Of a stretch of DNA of 64,000 nt, positions 51,423 through 64,000 are shown in pieces. The notes under the pieces are model-generated. The model did no database searches. It was not told where the DNA came from and saw only the letters and a program-made list of their open reading frames with translations. Both the position numbers and the translations under genes were made by a program. Numbering within the stretch: position 1 is the stretch's first letter; every line of letters starts with the position of its first letter. The DNA is taken from NCBI GenBank assembly GCA_009192285.1, contig CM018606.1, positions 2,656,081 to 2,720,080 on the forward strand, in the 5' to 3' direction. The stretch is from Morchella semilibera (taxonomy: Eukaryota; Ascomycota; Pezizomycetes; Pezizales; Morchellaceae).

Positions 51423-54181
51423 GTGACATCCCGCCGGCCCTAAACTTTCAGTATATAACTTAGCAAAATTTCGATATTTTGATATCATAGCTATCCTGTA
51501 TGGACATCCTCATTCAAAGAGGACAAAAATCTAGCGAGAAAATGAAATGTTTGAAAGCAAAAAGACAGCATTTTGCCGAAACAGGGGGCGGCGAGTGTTT
51601 GTGGGTGGGCGAACTTCTGTTGAAATAAAATTGAATTTATTCTCCGCCCCAGAAAAATCTAACATTGGTATTCCTGTTATAAGGATACCATTTTCCAGTT
51701 CCATCGCTGTATTGAGAGTCCTCCGTACCCGCTAAATTTTCAAGTTTAGGGCGAGAGCACACCCGATGGTGGTGGCAACTGTCAATATTTGCTGTACTTC
51801 AAACTTGAAATTTGGCAAGTCTAGACCTTGCCACAATTACGATAAAGTTACAATTCCCCATCCTCGCGATAATTATCCCAACACCGCCCCCTCATATACA
51901 GTTTATATCAAAATGAACCGACTATTCCAGATATTCCTGTGTTGATAATGCGGTTTTTCATCATGTCGTCATCCCGTCATGGGCCATCACTCGGCTCACC
52001 ACCCATCACTCGGATCACCACTCATCACTCGACCGCTGTATCTATGTCCGGAACACATATATGCGACTGTCTTATATGTCTATATAAGGCAATAATATGG
52101 GGGGGGTGACGAAGTCCAAAACACTCTTGGGACCAAGCTATTAAAAAACTAGGCTCGGAAAGCCTACCTCCCAAGTTGTTTGAACCAATCCCATCCTCGT
52201 GAAGTGATGATATGCTAATCATTAGCCCACTGTTCTCTAACGCAATTGAAACGGGACTCACAATCACCTCTTTATAATCTCTGTATCGGTTCATTGACTA
52301 TCACTTGGCCCACATCCCCCCGAGTGATACTCCATTTTTGCATAAATTTGCTTGCTGCGAGGACAGTTTTCCGCCACAAACCCTGGCTTTCAAGAGAGTA
52401 TGGAGGAAAGTTATTCTCGCCTCGAGAAGAAATGAGATAACTTCTTTCTTGACCTCTATATTGCGTCACGGCCAAGGATATCTCAATCGAGGGTGTGGGA
52501 ATTCGATACCGGGCGCCATGTCGGATGCTTTTGTCTTGTATAATTTCACATACTAATCTCTCATTTTAGATCTCGTAACCACTCCCTCTATCAATCTCTC
52601 TGCATTCGGCCAAGTGAAGTGTAATATATATAGCCTAGTATGTACAAGCAATCAAGCTTTCAACGGGTACCCCATGGCCGTATCTCATATGTTCCGGCCA
52701 TCCACAAAGACATCCAAGGTCTAAAAACCAACCTGCCCGGAACTAAAAAATAGTCAGGGGACAAAAATGTCTAATTAGTTGCTGCATCTATTTTCCATTT
52801 AGTTGTTATCCTCATGCATGTAGGGGAATTGATACCGCACCCAAGCCATGCCTTCACTCATTCAACCCACGGGAAAGAACTTGGAACAATCCTCTTGTAT
52901 AAACAAGGAACTCATTAAACCTACTCACTCCTGTACCCATCTAGAATAAATTTCTTTGGTCATGTGAGGTCACTCGCTTATCCTCCACTAATAGAGACTT
53001 GCGCTGGCATGCTGGGCCATTTTGTAGCACTTAGTAGAGTATTAGAACTCCCAGTTAACCGGTAGTGCCGGGTCTTGATTTGCCAGTGGATTAGTCAAGC
53101 CCTCAAACTAGACTTTTGCTAGAGACCTTTTCTCAACACAACCAATATTTGCCAGGCGCAAAGGCTCTATATGTTCCTGTAATCCACCTCTCTGCCATAA
53201 TCCTCGCAAATAGAATGGTATGTTCTGTCGACTATTAGCTGAAATCTTGTTCCTCACACAGAAAATTCACTACCCACCGAGCGCAGTACTCAATTGCCAC
53301 CCAAACACCTTGGCTGCAGTCTCAGCGGTCATTTTTCGCGTGTGAAAGGATCTCACACTTGTAAGGTGGTGAACTCGCTTTGTGGAGGGTGACGGTACTG
53401 CCGTGTTTCTGAAGTATATGACTCATTACTCGCCCGGACAGTCAATCTTGAGTGTTGAGAAGGGGTATAGAGGTCTTGGTGGGTCTAAGTCCATGACATG
53501 GTGGGGCGTTCCAAATTCTTGGCATATTTGTGACGTCACGCATCAATCCCCCACCGCTCGGGTAATCCTGTCCCCATATATCCGACGACTATGGCCTCAT
53601 CACACCCTCACACACCAACACCGCCGTGCTGTAGTAGAAAAAATTATGGCCATCTGTGAACTGCAGTGTCGGGCACCTTCAGACTCACGCTAATGTAGAG
53701 ACCTAGTCCTATTGTCCCACCCTCCCCATTCCCAGCGAAAATGGTCAGTCTTGTGAGCAGCTTACCGATAAAACCGCCCGTGTTTTCAAATATCATCTGA
53801 CAGCACATAGAAGAAAGGGTACCAGCTCAAGTCAAGATGGATATCGCGCAGCTTTTATCCCCAAAATGACCCCTATTACTATCCAACACGCCTGTAACCC
53901 ACATAGCTCTACTAATCATGTATTTGCAACGCATTCAATATACGTCTCAGGACTCGCGTTTAATCCTGTCTCCATTATTGGGTATTCTATATAATTCTGC
54001 GGATATTCACTTCCAGACAATATGTCCCTCTATAACGTTGAATTACAAGGCCGCTTATATGGCACTTAAGTTTTGCATAATCTGGATACCTCTGGAGCGC
54101 ATAGTAGTAACCATCTTGCAACCGCCAATTCATGGTTACATATCTAATTGTATAACCCTAATTGTATAAGCCCAAGGTTGT
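51423..54181. other. gene-poor AT-rich DNA with dispersed motifs
   Basis: No gene recognised. Two or three CATCACTCGG/CATCACTCG units lie close together at 51982-52035, and ATCACTTGG plus GAGTGATA occur near 52302-52330. The remainder is unidentified, probably old element DNA. Confidence 0.45.
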
Positions 54182-54199
54182 CGGCGGCGGCGGCGGCGG
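54182..54199 (+). repeat. (CGG)6 microsatellite
   Basis: Six perfect CGG units in otherwise AT-rich, gene-poor DNA. Confidence 0.8.
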
Positions 54200-57100
54200 T
54201 AGACTCTATGCAACAGCGATGAAATTGCACGTCTGTCCATTCCCCCCTTTGATGAAGTGAGCATAGGTACACGGAGGGGTACCAGAAGACTATTCTAAAC
54301 AGCGGAGTGTTGTAGTAGAGAGCTAGTAGTGGATTAAAGAGAACAGGCGCGCCGCCTGACAGCATGCCCATACCGATATGCACTCTGGGGGGCGAGTCGA
54401 GGTCGAACGTAAATAATTACCACCACAGATACGGTTTGATGAGACGCTCGCGCCGCCGAGGGAATCGGAAATTTGTTCTTGGCTATCCCGACCCCATCCT
54501 TACCTATAGTCGCGAGTTCGAGGTCGATGTTAAAAACATCGGCAACAGCTCACGAGCGCCGATAATTCATGAGCAACTCATATATCTGCGAAGGCCTATG
54601 CAAGCGACGAACAAAAAATATATCGCAATATGAATTGGCAGGCAATTCGTGAAAGAGCAAACACGTCTATTAAGAATTCATCTAGAGATGCCCCTGAACA
54701 CCGTTCCTGTTGTAATTAACGACTCAATATTTCCGCATATTTTGGAACGGGCCGGGCATCACCTCCCCCATATAATGGGATATGGTATCCTTGTCAATAT
54801 TTCGGGGTGCGAGATGGAAATCAATAGCGGTGGGGAGGTGTTTGTGGAATGCCGATTTTCGTCAAAATTCCTACAACATATTATGAAGGCGATTGGTACC
54901 TGGCGAATATAGGAATTGCCCAAGTTGCTGATATATCCCATAAAGAGGAAAACCATATTGGCAGGGAGCCTCATGCTGGATATTATAGTACAGCTCCAGT
55001 GGCCAAATTAACAGTTATCACACGTCTAGGATTGAGAATCTACCTCTAGAATAAGTGGCCCCCGACCTCTCGGGTGTGGCTAGGACTTATTATTTTTTAC
55101 CCGCCTTGAACCCAACTCTAGCACTATTTCTCGTATCTGAGGTTCTTTCGCGGGTCTCAATGGCTTCCTTGCACCCGTGACTGGGTGTCCTGGCGTGGTG
55201 GACTTTTATTTTCGTCCTAGAAGGGTCGTTTCAACATTTGTATATGTGGCTCATCTCTTGTTGATAGAAACATCCTCTCTCAGTGCTTGAGAGCAATTTC
55301 TATGCTTGCGAGGATTCTGGGGCTTGATTATCGGTTTGAGTCTAGTATGGGTGTCAAAAATGGAGGGACGAGATAATCAAGATGGACGTGGTTGGAGGTG
55401 ACGTTGAAGTGGAGACACAAATAATAAAGCTTCGCCAAGACTGACGTCAGACTAGTGATCTCAGCGAATTGTTCTTATCTCCGCGCCTCGGTAAAAGTCT
55501 ACCCAAGCACCTGCGTCCTTAGAGTTTAGGCTCCGCTAAACACGGTTTCCAAAAATAGGCCCAATCTGACCAATTGCGACTTCTCTATGGCCGGTTGAAA
55601 ATCACAAATCTCCCAATGATTCTGTAAGCAATCTGAACGTCCTTCGTCTTCGACACCCCACCTATCGACCCATCCGCCGCGCTATCGGCCTTCACGTGGA
55701 TCACACGAAACTGTTTAAACCTGTAGATTAACTTAAACTAGGTGTGTGTCTATCTAGTCTCTGGATCACTACCGAGTATTTGGCGGAAGCGGGGATACGT
55801 CTCTCCTATTAGTCGAGTACTACGCCCGTGCACCGACAATCTGCAGCTGTCATTTCCCTCTATAGAAAACCTACTTAGAAAGCGCACAAGATTCCGTACT
55901 AGGTTTCCTAACAGCCTCAAACATTGGATTCTATACTATAAACTCTGTTCGGCTATTTCTAGGTTCTGGTGAAGACATTAGGCTCGGTTTTGTATTTTTC
56001 CTATCAATACTTTATTATAGTTAGGTATATACCCCCTTAGAAGAGAAGAAAATAAAAACATTCCGGTATGGCCGCTAACCGTTGGGTATTGCTAAATCCA
56101 CCAAGACAATATTCCATAGTCTAGCATAAATATTATATACCTAGAATCAATATGACAGGGGGTGTACTGACATATTTTATGTTTGTTGCCGATGTTTTTC
56201 TAGTTCGCACTTAATTTGAGTATCATGCATTATTAGTTGGTGGGCATTCACTGATCGTGTAACGTAGAAGACATATGCCTGTATACGCATAGCCATTTCC
56301 ATCCTCCTTTCCATACAAGCTACTCAGCACACATATGTGATAGGAGTCTCTGTTCAGCGGCGGGGCGTGTGAATTACGGGGGGTGTTAATCCCAAAATTG
56401 GGATCATCTGGGGAGGGATGCCGAGTTTTATCTGAATTGATACGGAATTCTCGGGAGTATGAGTAAGCTCGGTGGTGCCTATCGATAATGCTTAAAGAAC
56501 GTATAATTGAGAAATGGCCTTTGAATTTAGTTTCTAATATTTGTAGCAAGTATCATGTTTTATATGCTAGTTAGCCTCTGGGGAACCGGGTCAATAATAA
56601 AATAAGAATTATCAATCCGTATTGCGTAATACATTTAAAATGGATTCTATTCCTCAAGCTTAGGGTTGATTAATTAAAGCCAGCATACGTTTTAGATTTG
56701 TGATGTTGATGTATTTGGTCAATAAATCTGAACGTAAACGTGGTTTAAAGAATTAAGTACCACGTATAGAGAGAGCAACCAAACCATAAATACATGCCCT
56801 GTGATCCTCTCCCTCCTACTCACCTCTCTCGTTATTTCCTACCACTACGAATGACGTTACCACCTACACTTGCAATTATAAGCGCCACCCTAAGGAGCAC
56901 ACCCCCACCCGCCAAGGAGACGATACGCTCAGTTCAGCCCGACTTGGTTATAACTTATCCCCGGATACAAGAGCGCTCTGCCAACGTACCACATACTCGG
57001 AAACTTGATGTTTATATCGCAAAATTCCTCAAAAGGCGGTCTAAGTCGCGGGAGGAGACTTTCCTATCCTCTTGACAGTTGATGGACAGTCGGGCTGGGG

Positions 57101-58644
57101 GCAAACAGAGTTAGATATGGGTATTTCAAGATTTTTTGAGCCTGCCTTAATTCTCCCTGATTACACTCCCATAATCAACCCCTTACGCCCCCTCCATACA
57201 AGAGATGCAAGCCAGTTAGGGTTCCATTATTTGCACCCCACCTACCTCACGAAATGTCTCCTTGCGACTTTAGACATACCCTCTCCAGCCCAAAGGCGAA
57301 CACATAAACTAGGCCAAGGTCAAATTGTGAGGTCTAGCGGCGGTGTGGTCAACTCTTGTATTTGTGGGAAAAGATAACAAGATCCGTAACAGAGCCACAT
57401 TGTATTTGTATATCCTCGGGAGGGTAGCATTTTATCGACAGAGTTGATATAATCACTTGGGGAAGTAAGCTTTGGCGAGCTGAGTGATAATCCCTGACTT
57501 AGAGGCGAGTGATTGTTTATGATTCGGCGTTTTTTTTTTTCTTTCTTTGTTTAATCCATTAATTGCATGCTCTCTCTCTCAGATATGGTAATATTGCAAA
57601 CTCCTCACTACGCCCTTCAATCCCGCCATCTTCAATAAAAAGGAAATGGGAAACAGCTATTTCACCAGGGAAGCGATCATCACCGGGAAAGCAACCGAAA
57701 CTCGCAAAGGACGCTAACTCCTGCTTTTTTAGGCCACCCCATCCACTTTCCCTAGTTTCTCCCTTGCTTCCTCGTTTGCCTTACTTTGATGATCCAGTGT
57801 TCCCACTTATCAACCGGATCTGGTCGCCTGGATTGGTTTACTGGTATAATGAACTCGCTATTTCTACCTATGCATTCCTTTATACTTTAAATCTGCAGCC
57901 ACAAACAACTGATTTATCGAGTACCAGAGATTCACACCTACAACAATATATGCAAGCGTCAGTCTAGCTTTGTGTGTACATAATCTTTGATTGATCACCA
58001 ATATGTATTACCGAGAATATAATCTCCACTTGACTGGCTCCACCGCGCAGTGAAGTTTGATTTCCAACAACCTTCTCCACTACCACACACCACCCCCACA
58101 ATCACTTATTCCATTTCAGATCTCACTGTTATTTAAGGGCGCTCTGGACAACGTTGCATATACCGAAATCATAAGCAGCTTGGCAGGGGTCCCCTTTCCA
58201 TGTGTGTCGGCAACATATCTCTCGGTCCTCCAAATGTAAAGGTCTCAAAGCTCTGTTCCATTTGCATTTTTGCTATCCGTTCTACCTCCCATTAATCCCT
58301 GGCCTTATATATAGAGACAAAGTCAACACGACACGGAATAAGCCCTGATATCTTGAGACACGCCTCGTGGCTGTCAATATCTCAGCTTTTGGAATATGAT
58401 TTTGAATAATTACAGCACTTCTACGTTTATTTTTAGCCATTGGTTCTAGACGCCCGATATCAACAAACTCAGACATGAAATCTCCTATTAGAAGGCCCAC
58501 TTGTGTTTTGGATATGTGACATTGAGCCTGTACGCGTCATCTCCAATCCTAAATGAAGAATCTACTAGATACTGAGCGACCTACCGGTAGGGAGCTCCCG
58601 TATATCTTCTTACCTATACTTTGGGCTCTCTTTGGAGCATGTAC
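54200..58644. other. gene-poor AT-rich DNA
   Basis: Short open frames at 56794-57075, 57072-57377 and 57563-57967 have a Pro/Arg-rich coding look but no recognisable domain. A segment near 57155-57290 shares TCCCTGATTAC and CTTACGCCCC blocks with 60225-60295, so this may be an old dispersed element. Nothing else could be assigned. Confidence 0.4.
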
Positions 58645-58835
58645 CTCGAGGTCCTCAAAGCGCTGCAACGGCAACAAAGAACCACAGTTTTGCAGCCACT
58701 GGCCACTATGCCCAAAGTTAGGAAATAATTTGTATAGATCGAATTGTATCAGGTAGAGCTATATAATAAATGGTACATGAAACAAAAATGAAAAGGTCTA
58801 GCTTTGATTGTGGTTGCGATACCAGGGCGCTGAGC
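58645..58835. repeat. dispersed repeat, copy 2
   Basis: Counterpart of 1960-2130: CCTCAAAGCGCTGCAACGG, then GTAGAGCTATATAA, then GGTCTAGCTTTGATTGTGG in the same order. Diverged and of unknown family. Confidence 0.45.
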
Positions 58836-61800
58836 TCGTCGCATTTTAAGGACCTCTGGGATGCCCACAGCTGAGAACCGATCCATTACTGTAATAATGT
58901 GGAGCCCTCGGCTCGACTCACCGCACTCTACGCTAATATATAACTGTGTGGACTCGTCGCCAGATGGCTACTGCTAGGATAAGGCTATTGTCTGTAGGGA
59001 GCCATGTTTCTTTCCGTAGTGTAGGCATACAATAGAAGGTCGTTATAATAGTCCAACCCACGGAAGAAGGGTCTTACATCAGCGCTCAGTGTTAACATCT
59101 AGAAGCACCCTTGGTTGGCCTTACTGTCTTTTCAAATCGTTAACTCCAGTCTTTGGTACGTATCCTTGTTATTACCATCATTCATGTGTTGCGACATTTT
59201 GATGGTCTCAGGATGAGCTAACCCTATCATCATCGGGTATAGTACCATAAGGTAGCCTTAATCACTGTGAGAAAAATAGGCTCCCAACGACTCTCAAGTA
59301 ACAGCATTCGATATTCTCTCGTGCTGGCTGAATAGTAACCTAAGATACGTAGGATCATGGACTATCACTCGGTCTCGAATAATTATCGGAAATAATTTTG
59401 AGGAATCCGTTCCAGCTCGAGCAATGCAACAGGCAAGCTGCTTCCTCTATCATCATCCTTTCCCTTTTACACAGTTGTTCAACCGCTGGATGCAATGAAA
59501 CAAAAAAAAGAGTTGGTTAACCAGACCGAACCCATGCGAAATACAGATATCCAAAGTTCTCAGAGATATTCTAAATTGCGGTGTTTATCGCCTGAGCCCA
59601 CTGAAAGCTATTCCCAGCAGCTATGTAGCAGGTTCCGGACACGATCGGGGCCGTTAGAGGCTGGGGAGGACCGGTGTTATGGTGAGGGCTGCTTCTGTGA
59701 GGTTAGGATAGTAATGTCGACCTTTTCCGCTCTCCGCGCCTTTATATAGATTTCGTAACACATTCCGTGTTCTGGGCACTATATAGAATAAAAGGAAATA
59801 ATTATTAGTGCTTTACTGGAGATTAACGACTTTATTTAAAAACGCAGGAGCAGTTCAACGGTTACCAATGTGTATGAGATATGCCACACAATCAGCAAAC
59901 GAGTTACATTATTGTTAAATCAAAAACGCATGTCTCCGCCGAGACTATATTTCGGTAGAGAGTAAGATAAGTAGCCAGAATACTGTGTACATTTATTGAA
60001 TTTATTCCACTGTGGGTAGGAAGTTGGGAGTGAGAATCGACCTAAAAGGCTACAAGATCATGATCATTATTATTTAGTTTAAAAAGCATAAATTATAATG
60101 TGCAATGGCAGGATGGAGGTTATTTACGAATGTTGCAAGTAGTCTGATTAATTCTTATGTGGTAATAAAAAGTGTCAGGTATCATGGTGTCAGGGTTGAG
60201 TGTGGGGCCTTGCTTTGATTCTTCCCTGATTACGCTCCCGTCATCCCGCACCCTCCGCACAAAATTCACGCCTCCCCTTACGCCCCTAGACATACCCACC
60301 TCGTGTCCAATCCACATGGGAATTCCGGAAACCGCGCTGAGGTGGCCAGCTCGTCGAAGTCGGTTGATAGAGAAATCCGTTTGGTCGTAATAAGTATTAA
60401 ATTATACCCAACTCTAATAAACACAGCCCTGCCGTCAACTGGTGCCGACCGGCGCAAAGTTAACATTTGCACAACAGCCAAAGTTACGTTCGAAACCGCT
60501 GGCCATAGAACTATAGCCTCTATGCACCTAATCAACTTATGTCTTGACCTCTCAACACCACTCGGAGGACTAATGTATCGTGAAAGAGACTAGCGGAAGA
60601 GGTACACGTGTATGTCTCGTACGAGCACTTATTGAGAGGATGGCAGAGGGAGTTATTTCTAAGTAAAGGCTCTCGGTGCTTTAGAGCCAAGGAGCTACAC
60701 GGGACGAATGCATTAGAAATCTGCTGCTGGGTTAGGGTCTAGGTCTACTATGCACTATTTTTTCCTTGTACTTTCTTTTTACAGTCACGCACCCACACAC
60801 TCATTTAGTCTCTTTTATATGTATTTAAATGTCCCATTCCGGGTCTTAACAAGAATCAAGCATCTTTACCGTCAGCCCGAGCACAAATCATTTCCAGTGA
60901 TGTCACGTGATATTTATGAGGCTGATCACTAGAATTCATTGGTGTCTGGGGTTTCTCATGTCAAACTGGGCCGAGCCCCAATACTGGGGGACAAAATAGG
61001 ACCTTAAGTTGGAGTGATTATTTTCCACACGCCCTAGCCCTTCTCACTGTCTCTCTCAGCACGCGGTGCCACTGTACCTAGCCGATACGCGGTGGATCCA
61101 GTCCGAATTTACTTTCTTTCACCACATGTCTCAAGGGAAATAGTAATAGATATCCTCCATGTCAATTGCCAAGAGACTGCAGGAGGCGTGGCAGGCGCTG
61201 CTCGCTCAAGTTTAAGGTGTTTACAGAGGATTACTGTATCCCATCTTTCGACCCCAGCGTGAATCATGAAGGTAGTCTATAGCCCCACTAAATAACTCTT
61301 GAGTGCCAAACCCAGACTCTGATCCCAGCCTAGCTTTCGTCCTTATCAATGTAAATCTTCAAGAGCGGGAATAGTCTGCCATGCATAGAGCCTTCCGTGT
61401 AATCGAAGCCTGTTCAGCCACATTAGCTTTCGCAAATGATACACTTTAAGACCAATTGTTGGTTCAGCGATGAAATACTAACGCACTTGTTTACAACCAA
61501 TCCTTTTTTACCAAGATCGAAAACGTGGTATTAAATTGAGGTCAAATATTGTGTCATTGAAACGGCTTAGAGGCGCTTGTTCGTAAAGGCTAAGGTCGAT
61601 CTCGGGTTTATTGGTGTGCATAGAGATCCATGACTATTTTAGGTGGCAGTTCGCCCCGCTCTTAAGGTGTAGGAAAAATATCCTCATGTAGATCATGTCG
61701 ATGTTTGAAGTTCAAGCACTATATTCAACAAGTACTTTCGGCTCTTAGGATGGGTGAAGGTGGGGACTGGACGACGGTCTGTTTGAATCGGATAATATAA

Positions 61801-64000
61801 TGGCTGGACGTGAACAAAGAAGTATCAAGTTATCCTGAGTAGAACGTGGCCATAGCTTACCATTACACATCCTAATTGACCTGATGTAGCGTGCGGTGTA
61901 TTTAACTTTAATCCAACATTTTTTAATAGGTAGACTCTGACCAAGGCGTGGTATGTTGCGTGGTGGTGTCAATTTTATTTGCTGAGATTGGTGCTCACGC
62001 GTATGCTGCAGAGTTACCTTGTCACCCGTCTGCATATCCATATAAGCCTGTTTCTACTCTTATAACCTATGGAATATGATATATAATCCTTGTATTTTCT
62101 AGGGTCGCTACAAAGCCCATATTAGTTCTCTATACTTTAGCTTTATAGTACGCGATGACACCTATAAAATGCAAGGGTTATTTTATTCGAAGGTCCTGAT
62201 GCACATATAGGCCAGTACTCACTTTTAACTTTACGTTGAGGTTTATTCTTTCGTGTTTACATCTGGCTCGCCACACCACTCACGTAACTAGCCAGAAATC
62301 GTGCATGGGGCCTCAGTTCGGGGCTTGTTTTTGTATTCGAGTAGGTTCTCAACTCCTAATTTACGAATTAGTTTACGTTTGGACGAGTACGATGATTAAA
62401 TGGAGTTCAGAGAGCTTAGGGGGAAGGAAAGGTGTTGTATCTCTAAGTCTCAAGCCCACGCGTCCTGGTCCTATATCTTAAAGTTGTCTATAATCTTGTT
62501 TATACCTAGAGTCTCCTAACTGGACTTGATCGGGCCCTAACCAGGGGCTAAATTGAAAATTGCTTATCAAAACCTTTAATACGCTCAGATAAGCTCTACT
62601 TCTGTGAAACTTATCTTTTATATGGATAGGTTGTAAGGTTAGTTATTATGGCTCCTTTAGAGCCCAGCCAATATCCAATATACGATGTTAGATATTGGCA
62701 TAGTATGATCTGATATCACTCCTGAAACCCTAGCTTTCAAGCCAGCGCGAGATATATAACCAGTTTTATGGCAAGCAATCAAGCTGGTATACGGGTTATT
62801 TTAATCCGTTGGGAGATCCTCACAGGCCACTATGCACGCGTAGAATGTACCTCTATTAAATAATACTGGTTTCCTGCCTGCCTGTTGAAGTGCTCGATTT
62901 CAGCGTCAACTATGTGTAGGTGCATGAGTAGGCGTGGATCGCCATGAACCAGACTTCTTAGGTAGACGGCAAGGTACCCGGCTTGGTTTGGTGGTCTCGT
63001 TAGTTGGAGTCGCTGGAGTCGCTACGTAATGAACCGTTAGTTTATGTCTGCGTTATGACGTTTATCAATTGTTAGGGAGTCTGACAGCTGTCTGTTAACC
63101 ACGTAATGTCCAGTTTCTGGGTCCTTGTAAGGTTCAAAGAAGTCCAATCCAGTCTCATTAGGGTCAAATACCGAAGCTATAAGCCTTGTTTTCGGCCTAG
63201 AGCTTGCTTTTGTCTCCCGGATATTCGATATTGGCCCATGCGCCTGTGAAAGCGTCAGGGTAACAGTTGCAGTCCTTGGGATACGGGTGTGCTATAAAGT
63301 GAGGTTTTCCATGAGAGGGGTTTCGAGCTGTCGAGGCTTATATGGGTATTTAGTTAGGGTTTAATGTACGTTTGACTATAGCGTAAACAATAGGGTAGTT
63401 CAAGGGAGATCGATAACATTTAATGGCAGTGAAATTAGCTTATCGACTCTAGCCCATAGCAAAAGATCGGTCTGGGCCTTTAATTGTACGTAGCGTGGAA
63501 GCGAAAGAAAAAGATGTCATAAGGCGAGATGTCTGGTGGTGCTCTTCCAACTGCGGCCAGGTATTCGTTATAGGCTAGTTGACATGAGACACAATAGCTG
63601 CCAGCTGTCCTCGGCTTCTTAGAACCGATACATAGGATTAGCTCATACATGGTATCATGTCGATCTCTCATCCAAGGCCTTGTCAATGCGGGTGGGTAAT
63701 GGGGCTAGACCTTCTGTCAAGCGTGATAAGCTGCACGATCATAAAGAGATGACCGATACGCGCTCTCTACCGGGGGTATGGTGAGCACCCATGGCCAGCT
63801 CAGTTAGTTAGGATCAAGTGTGACCAAGGTAATCTTTACTGACAAATGCGGGAATTAACAAGCATTTCGGACGCTTGCTGCCCTCGGTGATCCTGAGACC
63901 AATACCCTACTGACCGAGGGAACTGTAGGTTATTCAGGGAAGAGATGCACCGACTGTCAGTGTCCTCTTCTGGCGCCGTCTGTTCCCAACAAACTTGGGC
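58836..64000. other. gene-poor AT-rich DNA to the window end
   Basis: No gene, RNA gene or intact element recognised. One TATCACTCGG motif lies near 59351, a relative of the 57.2-kb segment at 60225-60295, and a small CCAATATC/GATATTGG hairpin near 62668-62698. Open frames are all short. Confidence 0.45.

Noticed and set aside
56794-57967. Three consecutive Pro/Arg-rich frames that might be a gene
   Set aside because: No recognisable domain, and part resembles another non-coding segment at 60.2 kb, so decayed repeat DNA is likelier.

Overview
The window looks like a transposon-dense piece of a filamentous fungal genome. Evidence: short introns of about 47-103 bp with GT/AG ends, a Tnp2-type CACTA element, a Ty3/Gypsy chromovirus, several MITEs, an OrsD/RecQ-type helicase gene of the sort common near fungal telomeres, and a TET/JBP-type dioxygenase gene. 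A filamentous ascomycete (perhaps Pezizomycetes) is my guess; nothing in the window fixes the species. Ordinary housekeeping genes are absent and most non-element DNA is gene-poor.

Layout. 1-6.6 kb: gene-poor, with one possible small secreted/membrane protein gene (about 4.25-5.03 kb). 6.72-16.08 kb: a complete-looking 9361-bp CACTA element (3-bp target duplication AGT, CAC termini, hundreds of bases of CTGTTTAA/TTAAACAG subterminal repeats) carrying a two-exon Tnp2 transposase on + and a divergent multi-exon AT-hook gene on -. It sits inside a small MITE whose uninterrupted relative lies at 50.6 kb. 16.1-21.0 kb: relics, including a decayed copy of the JmjC gene found further right. 21.0-37.3 kb: a 2415-bp gap-free inverted repeat (21003-23417 and 34907-37321) bracketing a 2015-codon gene that combines zinc fingers, an OrsD-type region, a probable tyrosine-recombinase domain and a RecQ helicase, followed by a convergent TET/JBP-like dioxygenase gene and two blocks of GGT-rich simple sequence. 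The right arm holds only the 5' end of a second, inverted copy of the helicase gene.

37.7-46.4 kb: a JmjC-type gene with a long repeat-rich N-terminus; one of its introns has received a young 6.0-kb chromovirus (TSD TCCTT, LTRs with 2 differences in 485 bp by eye). 46.9-49.1 kb: two small minus-strand genes of unknown function. 49-64 kb: AT-rich, gene-poor DNA with MITEs (one related to the CACTA target, one pogo/Fot1-like) and degenerate dispersed repeats.

How the parts relate. The standout is the cluster of DNA- and chromatin-acting genes (OrsD/recombinase/RecQ, TET/JBP, JmjC) within about 25 kb, with duplicated flanks and a second decayed JmjC copy. This suggests a large mobile or subtelomeric unit that pairs a recombinase-helicase with DNA/chromatin modification; that reading is inference.
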